A stretch of 64,000 nt of DNA, taken from the NCBI GenBank assembly GCA_964019695.1, contig OZ026514.1:96114345-96178344 (forward strand), in the 5' to 3' direction. The DNA comes from Loripinus fragilis (Eukaryota; Mollusca; Bivalvia; Lucinida; Lucinidae). The notes under the pieces are model-generated. The model saw nothing but the letters and a program-made list of their open reading frames with translations. It made no database searches and was not told where the DNA came from. The position numbers and the translations under genes were made by a program. Numbering within the stretch: position 1 is the stretch's first letter; every line of letters begins with the position of its first letter. Shown here one piece after another: positions 1-9,775 of this stretch.

Positions 1-86
1 ATTCTAGTATTACATGTATTATTGTATCTCCAAATTGTTCTTGCTTACATGATATGCAAACGCGATAACTTCATGTTTTCACCTAC

Positions 87-299
87 CTGGCTTACAAATC
101 AGCAATATTCCTAGTAGCCCTGTATGAATATCTCGAGGAGCCAGGGTGTGCGAATGGTAGGCCCAGGCCACGCAGTTATCATCATCCGGAAGTGGCGCAT
201 GTTTCTTTTCAATATACCAAGTGTATGTGATTTCAGCACCAGGTGGCACGGCGTCTTCCAGTTTATCGTAACCCGCCGTGAAATCCAAATACAGAGCCC
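87..299 (-). CDS. Hephaestin/ceruloplasmin-like multicopper oxidase, coding exon 3
   Basis: Seen: 213 bp between an AG acceptor (301-300, preceded by a pyrimidine-rich stretch) and a GTAGGT donor (86-81), phase 1 at both ends. It joins to exon 2 through a restored Gly codon and supplies residues 141-211. Key features are Cys183, the Tyr-His-Ser-His motif (His189, His191), the RDIHTGLLG stretch (196-204) and Cys209. Family knowledge: ceruloplasmin domain 1 has His161/His163 (type 3 copper) and a Cys155-Cys181 disulfide. Here the His pair lies 60 residues after the HPH pair and the Cys spacing is 26, both identical to ceruloplasmin. Later exons (domains 2-6, any membrane anchor) are left of the window, so hephaestin and ceruloplasmin subtypes cannot be told apart. 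Confidence 0.93.
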
Positions 300-324
300 C
301 TGCAACAGAACAGGAACTATATAC

Positions 325-737
325 CATGCGCGGATCCAGAGGGGGGGGGAGGGGATCCGGACCCCCACCCCCCTGAAAAATAAAAAAAATATAGGGTTTC
401 TTAGCAATACTGGTCCGGATCCTCTGAAAAATCACAAGGCTACCAAGCCAGCATTCAATGTTGGGCCATCATCGGCCCGCCAGCGAAACGCCATTTAAAT
501 GTTTCTCAGCAATACTGGTCTGGACCCCTGAAAAATCTCATGGCTACCATGCCAGCATTCAATATTGGGCCATCATCGGCCCGCCCGCGAAACGCCGTTT
601 AAATGATGTTTCGTTGGCAGGCCGATGATGGCCCGCTTATAGTGGTATTTAGATCCTCCCGAACTCACCAACTAAAAGAAAAAAAAAACGTTGTCAAAGT
701 TGGACCCATCTGACAAAGCTTTCTGGACCCCCGCATG
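325..737 (+). mobile_element. GGATCC-palindrome MITE, copy A (internally part-duplicated)
   Basis: Starts CATGCGCGGATCC and ends in a degraded form of the inverse (ctggacccccgcatg). Contents in order: G-rich then C-rich run, 'ggtttcttagcaatactgg', 'cagcattcaatgttgggcc', then a palindrome with arms gggccatcatcggcc / ggccgatgatggccc around a GCGAAACGCC core. The left half to the palindrome centre is repeated (about 420-500 and 502-600). Same family as 1230-1598, 19478-19766, 24151-24432 and 34221-34473. Confidence 0.75.
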
Positions 738-1229
738 TTATCAGCCAGTGTTGTCTGCTGAAACTTTCAAACAGCTTGGACCCAGATCAGAACCGACAAA
801 ACACATGGCCTATAGTAGCGGCATTGCCACAGACAGGAAGCACTCTAGCACGTACTATCTAGATGAGGTATCGTCAGGTCTCGCGAGAATGCAGTACATG
901 GGGTTTTCACACGCTACAGTGACTTCGATTAGAACTATAGTAGTGCGTTACAGTACATGGGTTGTTTCGGCCCGGTGTTGATTTGGCCCTGGGACGTTTT
1001 GGCCTTATGTCAAATATAAAGCTAGGTTAATAGAAATAGTTAGGTATATCATTTATAATAGAGTTATGGCCATTGACTCCTTCAGAATTTCGTTAATATT
1101 TATCCTGCAGTTAGATATTAAAATGGAAACGATTGATCCCATTTTAATATTTATGAGGACATATACTATGCTCAGCCGAGCTCAGAACTTTTTCCATATA
1201 TATGGGTGCTTTCCTAGAATTAGATAAAA

Positions 1230-1598
1230 CATGTGCGGACCCAGGGGGGTCAGGGGGTCCGGACCCCCCCCCCCTGAAAAATCACAAAAAATAAGGGTTT
1301 GTTAGCAATACTGGTCCGGATCCCCTGAAAAAATCACAAAGCTACCAAGCCAGCATTCAATATTGGGTCATCAACGGCCCGCCAGCGAAACGCCATTTAA
1401 GTGGCGTTTCGTTGGCGGGTCGATGATGGCCAGATTTTAGTGGTATTTGGTTCCACGCATCAAAAAAAAAAATAAATAAATAAATAAATAAATAAAAAAA
1501 ATAAATAAAAAATTTATAAATAATAAAATAAAATAAGAAAAAAAACGTTCTCAAAGTTGGACCCCCACCCTCTGAAAAACTTTCAGGATCCGCACATG
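1230..1598 (+). mobile_element. GGATCC-palindrome MITE, copy B
   Basis: Same module order as copy A, with ends CATGTGCGGACCC and GGATCCGCACATG. Carries an A-rich (AAAT)n expansion at about 1463-1545 between the palindrome and the right end. Lies 15 bp from the exon 2 splice donor. Confidence 0.78.
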
Positions 1599-1613
1599 AA
1601 AAAAAGGTCTTAC

Positions 1614-1861
1614 CTTCAGAATTTTTACGATAGAGAAACCCATGAGGGTGAACGCTGAAGTTGCTCCCGGATGCCATGTTTTTAAAGTGAACATATACTG
1701 TATCCCCCACCTCTGCACGTATCACTGGTCCGAGAAGGCCCGCCCAGGGAGGCGAGGGAATGGCCTGGGTGAATGAGGCATCAGTAAACGCCTTAAATAT
1801 GGCTTTCTTGTAGCGGCTTCCTATTCTACTGTACCCGATATTGATTTTTTCGTGAGATTTC
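1614..1861 (-). CDS. Hephaestin/ceruloplasmin-like multicopper oxidase, coding exon 2
   Basis: Seen: 248 bp, preceded by a T-rich tract and AG acceptor (1863-1862) and followed by a GTAAGA donor (1613-1608). It supplies residues 58-140 of the assembled product. Landmarks are RIGSRYKKAIF (70-80), the TDASFT segment (84-89), GLLGPVIRAEVGDTV (99-113) and the His-Pro-His-Gly motif at 129-132. Family knowledge: this H-x-H pair corresponds to His101/His103 of ceruloplasmin domain 1, ligands of the type 2/type 3 trinuclear copper cluster completed by the last domain. Both His are present, so the exon looks functional. The start is phase 2 and the end phase 1, matching its neighbours. An open frame continues leftward past the donor into a repeat, but that part is intron. 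Confidence 0.93.
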
Positions 1862-2017
1862 CTGAAAAATGAACAAAAACACAAAATTATTAAGTTAACC
1901 ATTTTAGCCGAATGGAATTCCCGCTCTTACCAATCGGAGCATTACATTTCCATGTTAATGGTTGTTGGGTGGTATTTTTCATTTTTATTTAATTTTCGAT
2001 AGAACTTTCTGTAAGCA

Positions 2018-2086
2018 AACAGTGGAGACCCTGATGAGACGCCGCGCTCTGCGGCGTCTGATCTTGGTTTCCACTGTTTGTCTACG
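2018..2086. repeat. CAAACAGT hairpin element
   Basis: Arms 'caaacagtggagacc' and 'ggtttccactgtttg' enclose a second inverted repeat (gacgccgcgctctgcggcgtc). The same design recurs around 3078-3150, 3740-3800, 36454-36535, 46723-46790, 47129-47195 and 54147-54212. Confidence 0.65.
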
Positions 2087-2211
2087 TCACACAAAAAGGA
2101 CGCTAGCCTAGGCTTATATGGGTTTATATAAATAAATGGGCCAGCGCATACTTATTGCCAGAGCCTTCACTGTTTAATAGACGGTGCTTAAATAAAGGCT
2201 CTGGCTTCGAG

Positions 2212-2440
2212 GTTATAAAACTATTTTTCGTGCTCAACTCAACTGAGCATGTAATTTCATCTGCCTATATAGATAAAATGCTAATAAATAAAGATATTTC
2301 ATGCTTTACAACTCTCAGATAATGTATTTATTTGGTAACTTGGTAAATGTTAAAATGCCAACAATTGTTGGTATATTAACATTTATGTCCAGGATAAATT
2401 TCATTCGCAGTTGAGATGAGCATGATAAAAGCTTTATAAC
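2212..2440. mobile_element. TIR element, 229 bp, ends GTTATAAA/TTTATAAC
   Basis: About 48-bp imperfect terminal inverted repeats (left 'tgctcaactcaact', right 'agttgagatgagca') around a central palindrome at about 2346-2385. No ORF, so a MITE-like non-autonomous element. A hairpin (ccagagcc / ggctctgg, about 2158-2206) lies just to its left. Confidence 0.65.
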
Positions 2441-2626
2441 CCACGGCGCAATGCCAAAATGATCCCTTCCATCACCACTGAATATAATAGTTGAACATAC
2501 ATTTATTCATGTTTGGTTAAAATTTTGACAACATTTGACGAAAAAGTGTTCTCTTAACGGCTCTATGCGGATTTCTTGACATTCAATTTTCTTGTTCAAG
2601 AGCACACTTATATCGTCAAAAGTTTG

Positions 2627-3020
2627 TTTGTCATTAACCCTTAAAGCTGCATAGTCTGTAACTTTTGATCTTTTAGTTTTTAAAATAAAGTTTCTATTTT
2701 TCAATAATACCGTAAAAATACTCAAATTCTGGTAAACATTTTACCATTTTCGTAGATCTTTACACATTATCACTATCAAAACAACAGCATTTATTATTAA
2801 AAATCAACTGTCTAGAATTTTTGGAGGGACGTAAATAATTACCAATAAGTGAAAAACACCTATTTTAATAAGATAATTCACTTTTCCTTGCAGTTTTCAG
2901 CTGTACTGTACATATTTATTGTGAAAACATAACTTAATTCTACTTTTACAAATGATTTAAAAAGATTTTTGTTTTCGAAAAATGTTCATAGTTACAGACC
3001 TAGTCTTTTTAATGCGCCAA
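2627..3020 (-). repeat. Diverged repeat copy, inverted relative to 62620-63000
   Basis: The minus strand matches 62620-63000 plus over nearly 400 bp, including 'cctccaaaaattctagacag', 'aatgctgttgttttgatagt' and 'aaagttacagactatgcagc'. A 72-codon minus-strand ORF (2725-2507) reads KVTDYAAL in the shared part. In the other copy the frame is interrupted. Protein family not recognised. Confidence 0.6.
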
Positions 3021-3031
3021 TCGCAACATAA

Positions 3032-3187
3032 GTCGTCTGCTTTTCTCGTCTGCTGAAATGTTTAAGAAGCCTCTATGGCAAACAGTGTGGACCCAGATCA
3101 GACTGCACCTATAGGAGCAGTCTGTTCTGTGTCCACACTGTTTATTTCTATACTTAATTCACCAGTAATTATTTGCAGCAGACGACT
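3032..3187. mobile_element. GTCGTCTGCTG MITE with CAAACAGT hairpin, copy 1
   Basis: Ends GTCGTCTGC / GCAGACGAC, centre is the hairpin at 3078-3150 (arms caaacagtgtgg / ccacactgttt). No coding capacity. Related copies at 3668-3818 and 35764-35883, with a degraded one at 36383-36555. Confidence 0.6.
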
Positions 3188-3667
3188 TCAGCAAACGACA
3201 TTTACAGATGCATTTTTTTCTCGGCGCTTTAAGGGTTAATGGTGAATACGACAACAAAAGGCCGACGACGACACAACAACGAAAGGTCATTTGGGACGTC
3301 GGCGATACAGACGTCGAGGTCACGTACGCACCTTGGTCACGAGAATTCTTTCACGTCTCCGTATGTGTCATCTTAACAAGAAAAAAAACAACGTCTAATC
3401 CAGTGAACGGACGTAATGAATCCAAACAGGGATGTTCAGAGCATTATCATTAATTATTTTAGTAGTTAAATGTTATTATAACAAAGAATTCTGTCGAATC
3501 ATTAGAATTATGCTTAATGAATGTCTTATTAAAACCCCATACATTTACTCAGGATGTTGATTTTTATTGGAGATTGTATCTTGATGATGAAGGTCCATTT
3601 TATCTTATTCGGGCTCACCGTTGGTTTCTTTAATCTCTTTGCATGCTAGGGAAATTTGAATGTTTTT

Positions 3668-3818
3668 GTCTTCTGCTGATTTTTTCAATATTGATTTTTT
3701 CAAAAATAAGTTTCAGAAATGCAATCAAAGTGTCAAACGGTATGGATCCAGATCAGGCCCGACATGTTGTCTTGCCAGATCTGGGTCCAACTGTTTGCAA
3801 AAAATGACCAGCAGACGG
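3668..3818. mobile_element. GTCGTCTGCTG MITE with CAAACAGT hairpin, copy 2
   Basis: Left end 'gtcttctgctgattttttc', right end 'gaccagcagacggc', with inner hairpin arms 'ggatccagatcaggc' and 'gccagatctgggtcc' at 3750-3792. The left half resembles 35764-35883 and 36383-36555. Confidence 0.6.
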
Positions 3819-4598
3819 CAGTAGCAGGTAAAGAATTAATAAATGTCTGTAATGATGTCTCCTAACGCCTCATGAAATAAAACATGTCAAAGTGGTCAGC
3901 TTGTGACAGCTTGGTGTATCCCACAATGTACGTTACAATTGTAGATTTTGGCAGTCATGCGAACATAAAAGAATCCAAAAAGAATAATTATCCCCCCCCC
4001 CTCTATAATACTGTTCATACATGTACTTTAGGTTCTCCCGGTGTGTGTGTTGGGGGGGGGGGTGACTCCCTATATAAAGCATGGTACAGACGTGCGGCTG
4101 GAATAGCCCCTTTTCCAGGAATAGATTATCACAAGTATTACCCTTCCGTGCCAACTTATACATGATATACTTTTAAATGCCAAAAACGAGCGCATGTTCA
4201 CCCAAAAGGTTATTTAATGCCACCACAAATAATGATGAAGGTGCAGCGGAGTTGTGCTGATGAATCATGAAACGGAGATTTTCCTTCGTTTTTGACAAGT
4301 TAGGTGTATTATAAAATGTAAAATGGACCATTTTCTAGGTCTAAATGATTTTTCTACACGTGCTATAATACACAATTCATGTGATTATAAAATTTGGAAA
4401 ATTGGTAAGGGCGCCTGGGATTTTTCATACCAATAGATACCCCGGGAGTTATCTAGGTTGTTTAACTAAACCCTATAGTCGTTTTTTTTAACTTAGTAGC
4501 ACTCAAACATATCTCCGTGAAAAACAAATCGAATAACAAAGGAAAGTTTCAGACGGCACGAGGCGTAGGCTTGTATGTGCCTTTGCTGTCTGCATAAT

Positions 4599-4811
4599 TG
4601 GGCCGCGACGAGAGAAAATCTGTCCTCGGGGTTTCCGACAAAATGAGATTCAAACCAGCCTGCTCGGCTACAGAGACAAGCTAGATGCTTGAACTTTCGC
4701 TCGTAGCAAGTCTAGATATAATACTTTCCAACTAGCGAATAACAAAGGCGCTGATCTGCGCCTTTGTTGTTCGCAAACCCCGGAAGACAGGTATTCTCGC
4801 GTCGAGGCCCA
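4599..4811. mobile_element. GGGCC-type TIR MITE
   Basis: Inverted ends 'gggccgcgacgagagaaaat' and the complement of 'attctcgcgtcgaggcccat', extending inward to 'tcggggtttcc'. Contains the 'aacaaaggcgctgatctgcgcc' core shared with the copy at 46249-46486. Confidence 0.7.
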
Positions 4812-5380
4812 TATAACAAAATAGGGTTTTTCACAACGTCGCTTATGCCAAAATGATGTCCACCCATTACATCATCTACATTCTCTACTCGCTGAATTTT
4901 GTACTGGTCGCATAATCTGGATGGATACTCCGTTCGGCATAAGATAGTTTGTTATATACAAGTGTAACTGGCATAAAATCGGTCGGTTTTATAGTTGAAG
5001 TTTTACAACAATTAGTTGGGCGCATGGGTGGTCGATAATCGTCCCTTCAAATGTCAATTACAGGCTATCAAGGTCGATCGTCCCTCCAAATGTGAACTAT
5101 GATTTTCGTGTAAATATATAGTTAATCAGGTTGTAACAGTTATATCTAGCTCTAGATTTTTCCATAATATACCAAAGTTAAGTTGCTCAATCATAAAGTT
5201 GCTGAAAATAAACTGACCCACATGTCACGCCACCTGACTTTTCCAAGGCATCAAGCCTTACATATTTATCGGACGAACCGGGCTCACAGTTCAATATTCC
5301 GATATACCGATTTATATCAACTTTAGCATATAATATCCCGTGATGTGCAAGGTCAAAACTGGTGTAGCTGGTGTAAAATA

Positions 5381-5476
5381 GTTATACCATGTTTGTCCAC
5401 ATGTACGTAAGATAATCCACTCGCTGTAGCTCGTGGATAATCTCAATGTATAGGCGGACAACCTATTGTATAACTA
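5381..5476. repeat. Palindromic element (taccatgtttgtcc / ggacaacc..)
   Basis: Outer arms 'ataccatgtttgtcc' and 'ggacaacctattgtat', inner arms 'agataatccactcgc' / 'gctcgtggataatct'. A second copy in the same orientation is at 56688-56775 with shared flanks (gtgatgtgcagggtc). Confidence 0.6.
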
Positions 5477-5486
5477 TTACATATCT

Positions 5487-5655
5487 ACTGTCGTGCCAAC
5501 CAAGAGTGGCAGTGACATCATATTTTGTTTATAATTATCAGTAAAACATTAACGGGTACACTCCACTTTAGCTAATGCGAATCGATATATCACTTGAAGT
5601 CCCTGATAACTATGTAAAACATGACGTCACTGTCACTCTTGGTTGGCAGGACAGT
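5487..5655. mobile_element. TIR MITE, 169 bp, ends ACTGTC/GACAGT
   Basis: About 55-bp inverted ends, near-identical over 'gccaaccaagagtg' and 'cagtgac.tcat'. No ORF. No clear target-site duplication. Confidence 0.72.
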
Positions 5656-6480
5656 ATAATGATCAATAAACAATAAAATTGATGTAATTTTAATGACAGA
5701 TTACATGCATGTTTAGACAATTATGACATAACAATCATTTATCGATATTTAAAAGACAATTAAATGACGTACGTTGGCCAGGTCAACCATTTATAGGCTG
5801 AATATTATTTTGAATATTACAAGACATTTCGCCTTTAGAGAATAATTTAGAGTTTTGTGTTAGCTATATTATTTTCGCTACACTAATTATCGTTATGCAT
5901 ATGCATTATAATTTAGGTCAGAGGTATGAGGAGGGTTAAGTAAGCTTTCAATTTGGAGAATAATGTTAGTCAAATTCTTCTCTTTTCGAGAGATTCCCAA
6001 CATATATCGACATAAAGTGTATTTAAAGAGACTAATTTAGTTGTGCCAGTTGCTGTTCTCTCAGCCTCATGTTGATTTTTTTTCTAATTCTCGTTTTGTT
6101 TGTTTGTACTATTATCCCAAACAACGTTGCCATGTACTCCAAAATAGGCCAAAAAATGGTTGATTATATTATCTCTGATGTTTTCCGGTCAAAGTAAAAT
6201 TTAAATTTTATCATTATATTTATTCTATGCCATGCTAAAACTTTAATATACTCAATGTTTTGTGTCACTGCAATCATCTGACAGGTTTGTGATGCTCTAC
6301 CTATGAATTTTGCTGATTTTTGCATGAATAGGGGAGGATGATAAGGTTGTAGAATTTGCGAGAAAATAGAATAGACTCAGTTTTTATAGGATATAAAGCG
6401 ACTAGCCAAGAAGCAGCCAAACGTAATAGTTTAGATATGTCTAAGACAGTGTGAAGATGTAAGTGGGTTTTTACGACAAT

Positions 6481-6720
6481 TGAGCCGTGGCATGAGATTT
6501 CCAACAATGTGGTATGTGCGACCAGCAAAGCCTCAGATCAGCCTGTGAATACGCGCAGTCTAATCAGAGCCTTTGGTTGTCGCTTGACTATTCTATGAGT
6601 GTTAAGCTACTGACTGAACATCATTTGAAGTTCCTAAGCTTAGAAAGGAGGCTCTACAGGGTCGTCTGAGTCTACACATGTCAAAATGCCACATTGTTGG
6701 AAATCTCATGCCTCGGCTCA
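6481..6720 (+). mobile_element. GAGCC MITE (TGAGCCGCGACATGAG family), copy 1
   Basis: 240 bp, ends TGAGCCGTGGCATGAG and its inverse, about 30-bp TIRs including 'tttccaacaatgtgg'. Central inverted core 'cagcctgtgaatacgcgcag' followed by 'tctaatcagagcctttg'. No ORF. Four more copies at 6956, 25852, 45738 (inverted) and 47682. Confidence 0.85.
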
Positions 6721-6721
6721 A

Positions 6722-7480
6722 TTAAAAGACTAGTGTCTTCAGCAAAAAATTCTTAAGTTTGCCCCTATTTCATTTACAAAATCATTAATGTATAGAAGAA
6801 AAAGTAGGGTCCTAATATTGAGCCCTGGTAGACACCAGCTAAAACATACAGCCAGATAGGGTCTGCACCAGAAAGCACAATGCGTTATTTTCTGTTTGTT
6901 AATTCGTAAACATTTTAAAAGTTCGCCTCGAACGTCGGCAGCCTCTAATATAATTTGAGCCATGGAATGGGATTTCCAACAATGTGGTATGTGTGACCAG
7001 CAAAGCCTTAGATCAGCCTGCGCATACGCGCAGTCTGATCAGAGCCTTTGCCAGTCGCTTAAATATTCTATGAGTGTTAAGCTACTGACTGAACACTATC
7101 TTGGAGTTTCTAAGCTTAAAGGGAGGCTGCAAAGGCTCGTCTGAGTATACACTTGTCAAAATGCCACATTGTTGGAAATCACATGTCGCGGCTCAATTAA
7201 TGAACAAGATCAGCATGCCAGACGCAACCAAACGCCTTGCTTATGTCACAGAAGACTGCCCTGACTTCTTTACCTCGCAGACGTTCAAATACCTTATCTG
7301 GGTTATTGGTCTATAATTGCTAGGAAGAGACGGATCATCTTTTTAAGTATAGGACTAACATTTCCTATACTAAGGGACACATGAAAGGGAACAGAGGGGC
7401 TTAGAAATTACTACAGATAATTCTCTAAGTACACACTTATTAAGTCCGTTTTGTCCAGTGGCTTTGCGACACCCATTTTA
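6722..7480 (-). pseudogene. LINE reverse transcriptase fragment, split by a MITE
   Basis: On the minus strand, 7480-7196 encodes pieces of a non-LTR RT: a GNVSPI..KK motif, SNYRPIT, then VFCDISKAFGCVWH. 6955-6722 continues with the finger/palm part: a G-VxQGS-like motif, YINDF and FAED in place of the catalytic FADD. The two parts are separated by the MITE at 6956-7195. Frameshifts, stops and the altered catalytic motif show a dead copy. Family: Jockey/CR1-like, same kind as 16347-18439. Confidence 0.72.
6956..7195 (+). mobile_element. GAGCC MITE, copy 2, inserted in a LINE
   Basis: 240 bp, ends TGAGCCATGG and CGCGGCTCA, same core as copy 1. Interrupts the minus-strand RT fragment between the WHADLVH part and the AADVRGELLKC part. 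Confidence 0.85.
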
Positions 7481-9099
7481 CGTCTTCATACTGACTACCG
7501 TTTTGAACGCACTGCTATACTGACGTCAGTAAAAACTTAAGCTTAAACAATAACGTTGAAAAGTTTCAACAACAGACCATACATTTTGCCTTAAATATGA
7601 CGCGATAGTTTTATACATGTATAGATATTACTCGCAAGCATACTTGTTCAAAAATTTTATCCAAAATTTAAACAGGATTAGTAAAACGTGCAAAACCATA
7701 TTGAAATCATAAGTGCCGCTATGATTATGCCGCTATGATTATGTTGGGCCTGCATGACGTCATCAGAATACCGCGAATTAAAGCCAGCTTCCAAACTCTC
7801 CCAACCGCTCTATTTAGCTGTGTGTACTGCAAAATGCTCAGTTGGCATCAACTATACAAATAGTGATCAATCGATGGTTTCATTCTTGAAAAGACAATTA
7901 TTAACCATTTCTCTATGTATAGGACATGTAATAATAATATGATAAAAAATAGTATTCATTTTAAACGAAACAGTGTTATTTACAAGACCAGAAAAACCTT
8001 ATCTGTTTTAAGCATCGGGACTAAAGTGCAATGACGTCTGGTACATACACTTAACAAAATGTCTAATTGGTCACCTTACATTTTTACGCTAGTTTTGAAA
8101 GTAAGAAACGGTTATACAAAATGCATGCTTCTATAAATAAACCAAGGCTTTGCCGATACTCTGTAGGTCATTTAATAATGACTGATACTTCTTGCACAGA
8201 CGATGCTAAAGTAAAGGTATCCTCAATCCAAAAAGTCACATCTTTTCTACGTAACAATATAAATTATTCCACAGAGACGTTATCAATTTGTGGTTTGTTT
8301 GTCTGAAGATGTTACTGGCTGCCGTGATTTAAGACGAACACGCTTCAAATGTTTTGCTTCACTCGGACTCCTCGTTTCTTTTACGTAATGACATGAAGAC
8401 AAACACTACAAGCAGCTAAATCGTGTTTATGCAATTTTACGTATGAAATTCGCACTACTCTGTACGCCTCATTATCTGTGACACAGCATTGAATGTTTCA
8501 GCGATTATTCATTACTACTAGACGTCACTGTTCTAGTTTGGAAATAGTGAAAAGCAAAGTGCCGTCAAATTGAATTTTTTAAGTTTCACATACAAATCGG
8601 AAGTGCGCAACAGCAGTGAATGTGTTTCATCATAAAATGGAAGAAACAAGTTCTGTTCTCTTTGTCTTATCATGTTCAGATAAAATAAAATTCATTGAAC
8701 AATGTTAGCACGTGCTACTGATGAATTTCAAAAATCGTGAAAAATGAGATATTTTAAAAAAAATCATAAAAAATCTACTTTAATCAAAATCTCAAGTATT
8801 CTGTGTTTGTTAAAGTCGACTTGACCAGTTAATTACCAACTGCACTTTAATTTGAAAATAACTTCACTCAAAATCACATTTTTCTTCAAAAAAGCAGATT
8901 TTTGCATTTTATCCCAAAAAAACTGTGGATTGAAAGACAACTTTTCTGAAAGACCACTAAACTTTTGCCCATTAAACTGTACATATTTATGAAAAAATAA
9001 TTTCAATGATATTAGCGCTTGGTCAGAAATAATGAGTCTGAAAGGTGACAAATTAGAAATTTTGTTAAGTGTATTTAATGAATAAATATCGAAGGTGTC
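7481..9099. other. No gene or clear element recognised
   Basis: AT-rich non-coding sequence inside intron 1. Short ORFs (e.g. 8067-8306, 9114-8833) have no recognisable motif. 7970-8060 loosely resembles 63360-63420 ('gcaatgacg.ctgg'), suggesting another old dispersed repeat. Confidence 0.5.
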
Positions 9100-9775
9100 T
9101 AAATGGTAGAGCAAAAACTAGCGAAAATTGACCGATAACCCCTCCCCACCAGTAAAATGGAAAATGATTGTATGAATGATGTGACAAGATGTTGAGGTTT
9201 CTTGGATTGCTGGAATTACTTTTTCAAAGAGGGGCAGTGATGTTAAAATTTGGCAAAAACTTTGTTTTTAGAAGTGAAATTGCGAATTTCTAAAATCCAT
9301 TTGCAGCAACAGATACATGACACCAGCAAAGAAAGACTGAAAAATGATTATTGAGTCTTATATAAGTCCACCCTGATTTTATTGTGGTGTCAAAACCGGA
9401 AGTTAAATGTCTTGATTTTTGGGTGAAAATCGGTATTTTTATAAATTTAATCACGAATTTTTGTAATCTGGCTGATAAAGTTTTAAAATGTAGAGTTGTT
9501 ATATAACTTGTTTCAAATTTGATGCTGAATTATTCAACTTACATATATCTCTGTTGTGTATACTTAAAAAAAACCACCAAAATATTTTCTTTTTTGCCCC
9601 AAATCCGGCATTTTGATATTCAGGTATATTTTGTGAAATGCATGTATTGCTATTACTTGTATATCTGGACATTGCCATATTGAGAAAAAGACGACTATAT
9701 AGTAAACATTTCAAATGGAAATAGCATTATCATGTACTATGATATCATATCAAGTAATGGCATACTATAAAGATG
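9100..9775 (+). repeat. Left arm of a large inverted repeat
   Basis: Matches the complement of 14656-15335 along its length, including 'ctctaccat', 'cctccccacc', 'actttttcaaagaggggcag', 'tttcttggat', 'aagaaagactgaaaaatgat' and 'gatattcaggtatattttg'. Diverged (roughly 75-80% by eye). Continues inward into core-repeat units. Confidence 0.75.

Larger units (their letters stand above)
300..1613 (-). other. Intron 2 of the multicopper oxidase gene
   Basis: 1314 bp, phase 1. Contains two full copies of the GGATCC-palindrome MITE (325-737 and 1230-1598), which reach within about 26 bp of the exon 3 acceptor and 15 bp of the exon 2 donor. The stretch 740-1229 is otherwise unremarkable, apart from a small hairpin around 1117-1160. 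Confidence 0.85.

Noticed and set aside
124..498. 124-codon plus ORF at the left edge
   Set aside because: Antisense of oxidase exon 3 running into a MITE. The exon evidence is on the minus strand.
7101..7316. Short ORFs inside the GAGCC MITEs (also 6962, 25885, 45711, 46214)
   Set aside because: The same peptide-like strings recur because the MITE is repeated; the elements are defined by TIRs and have no coding conservation pattern.
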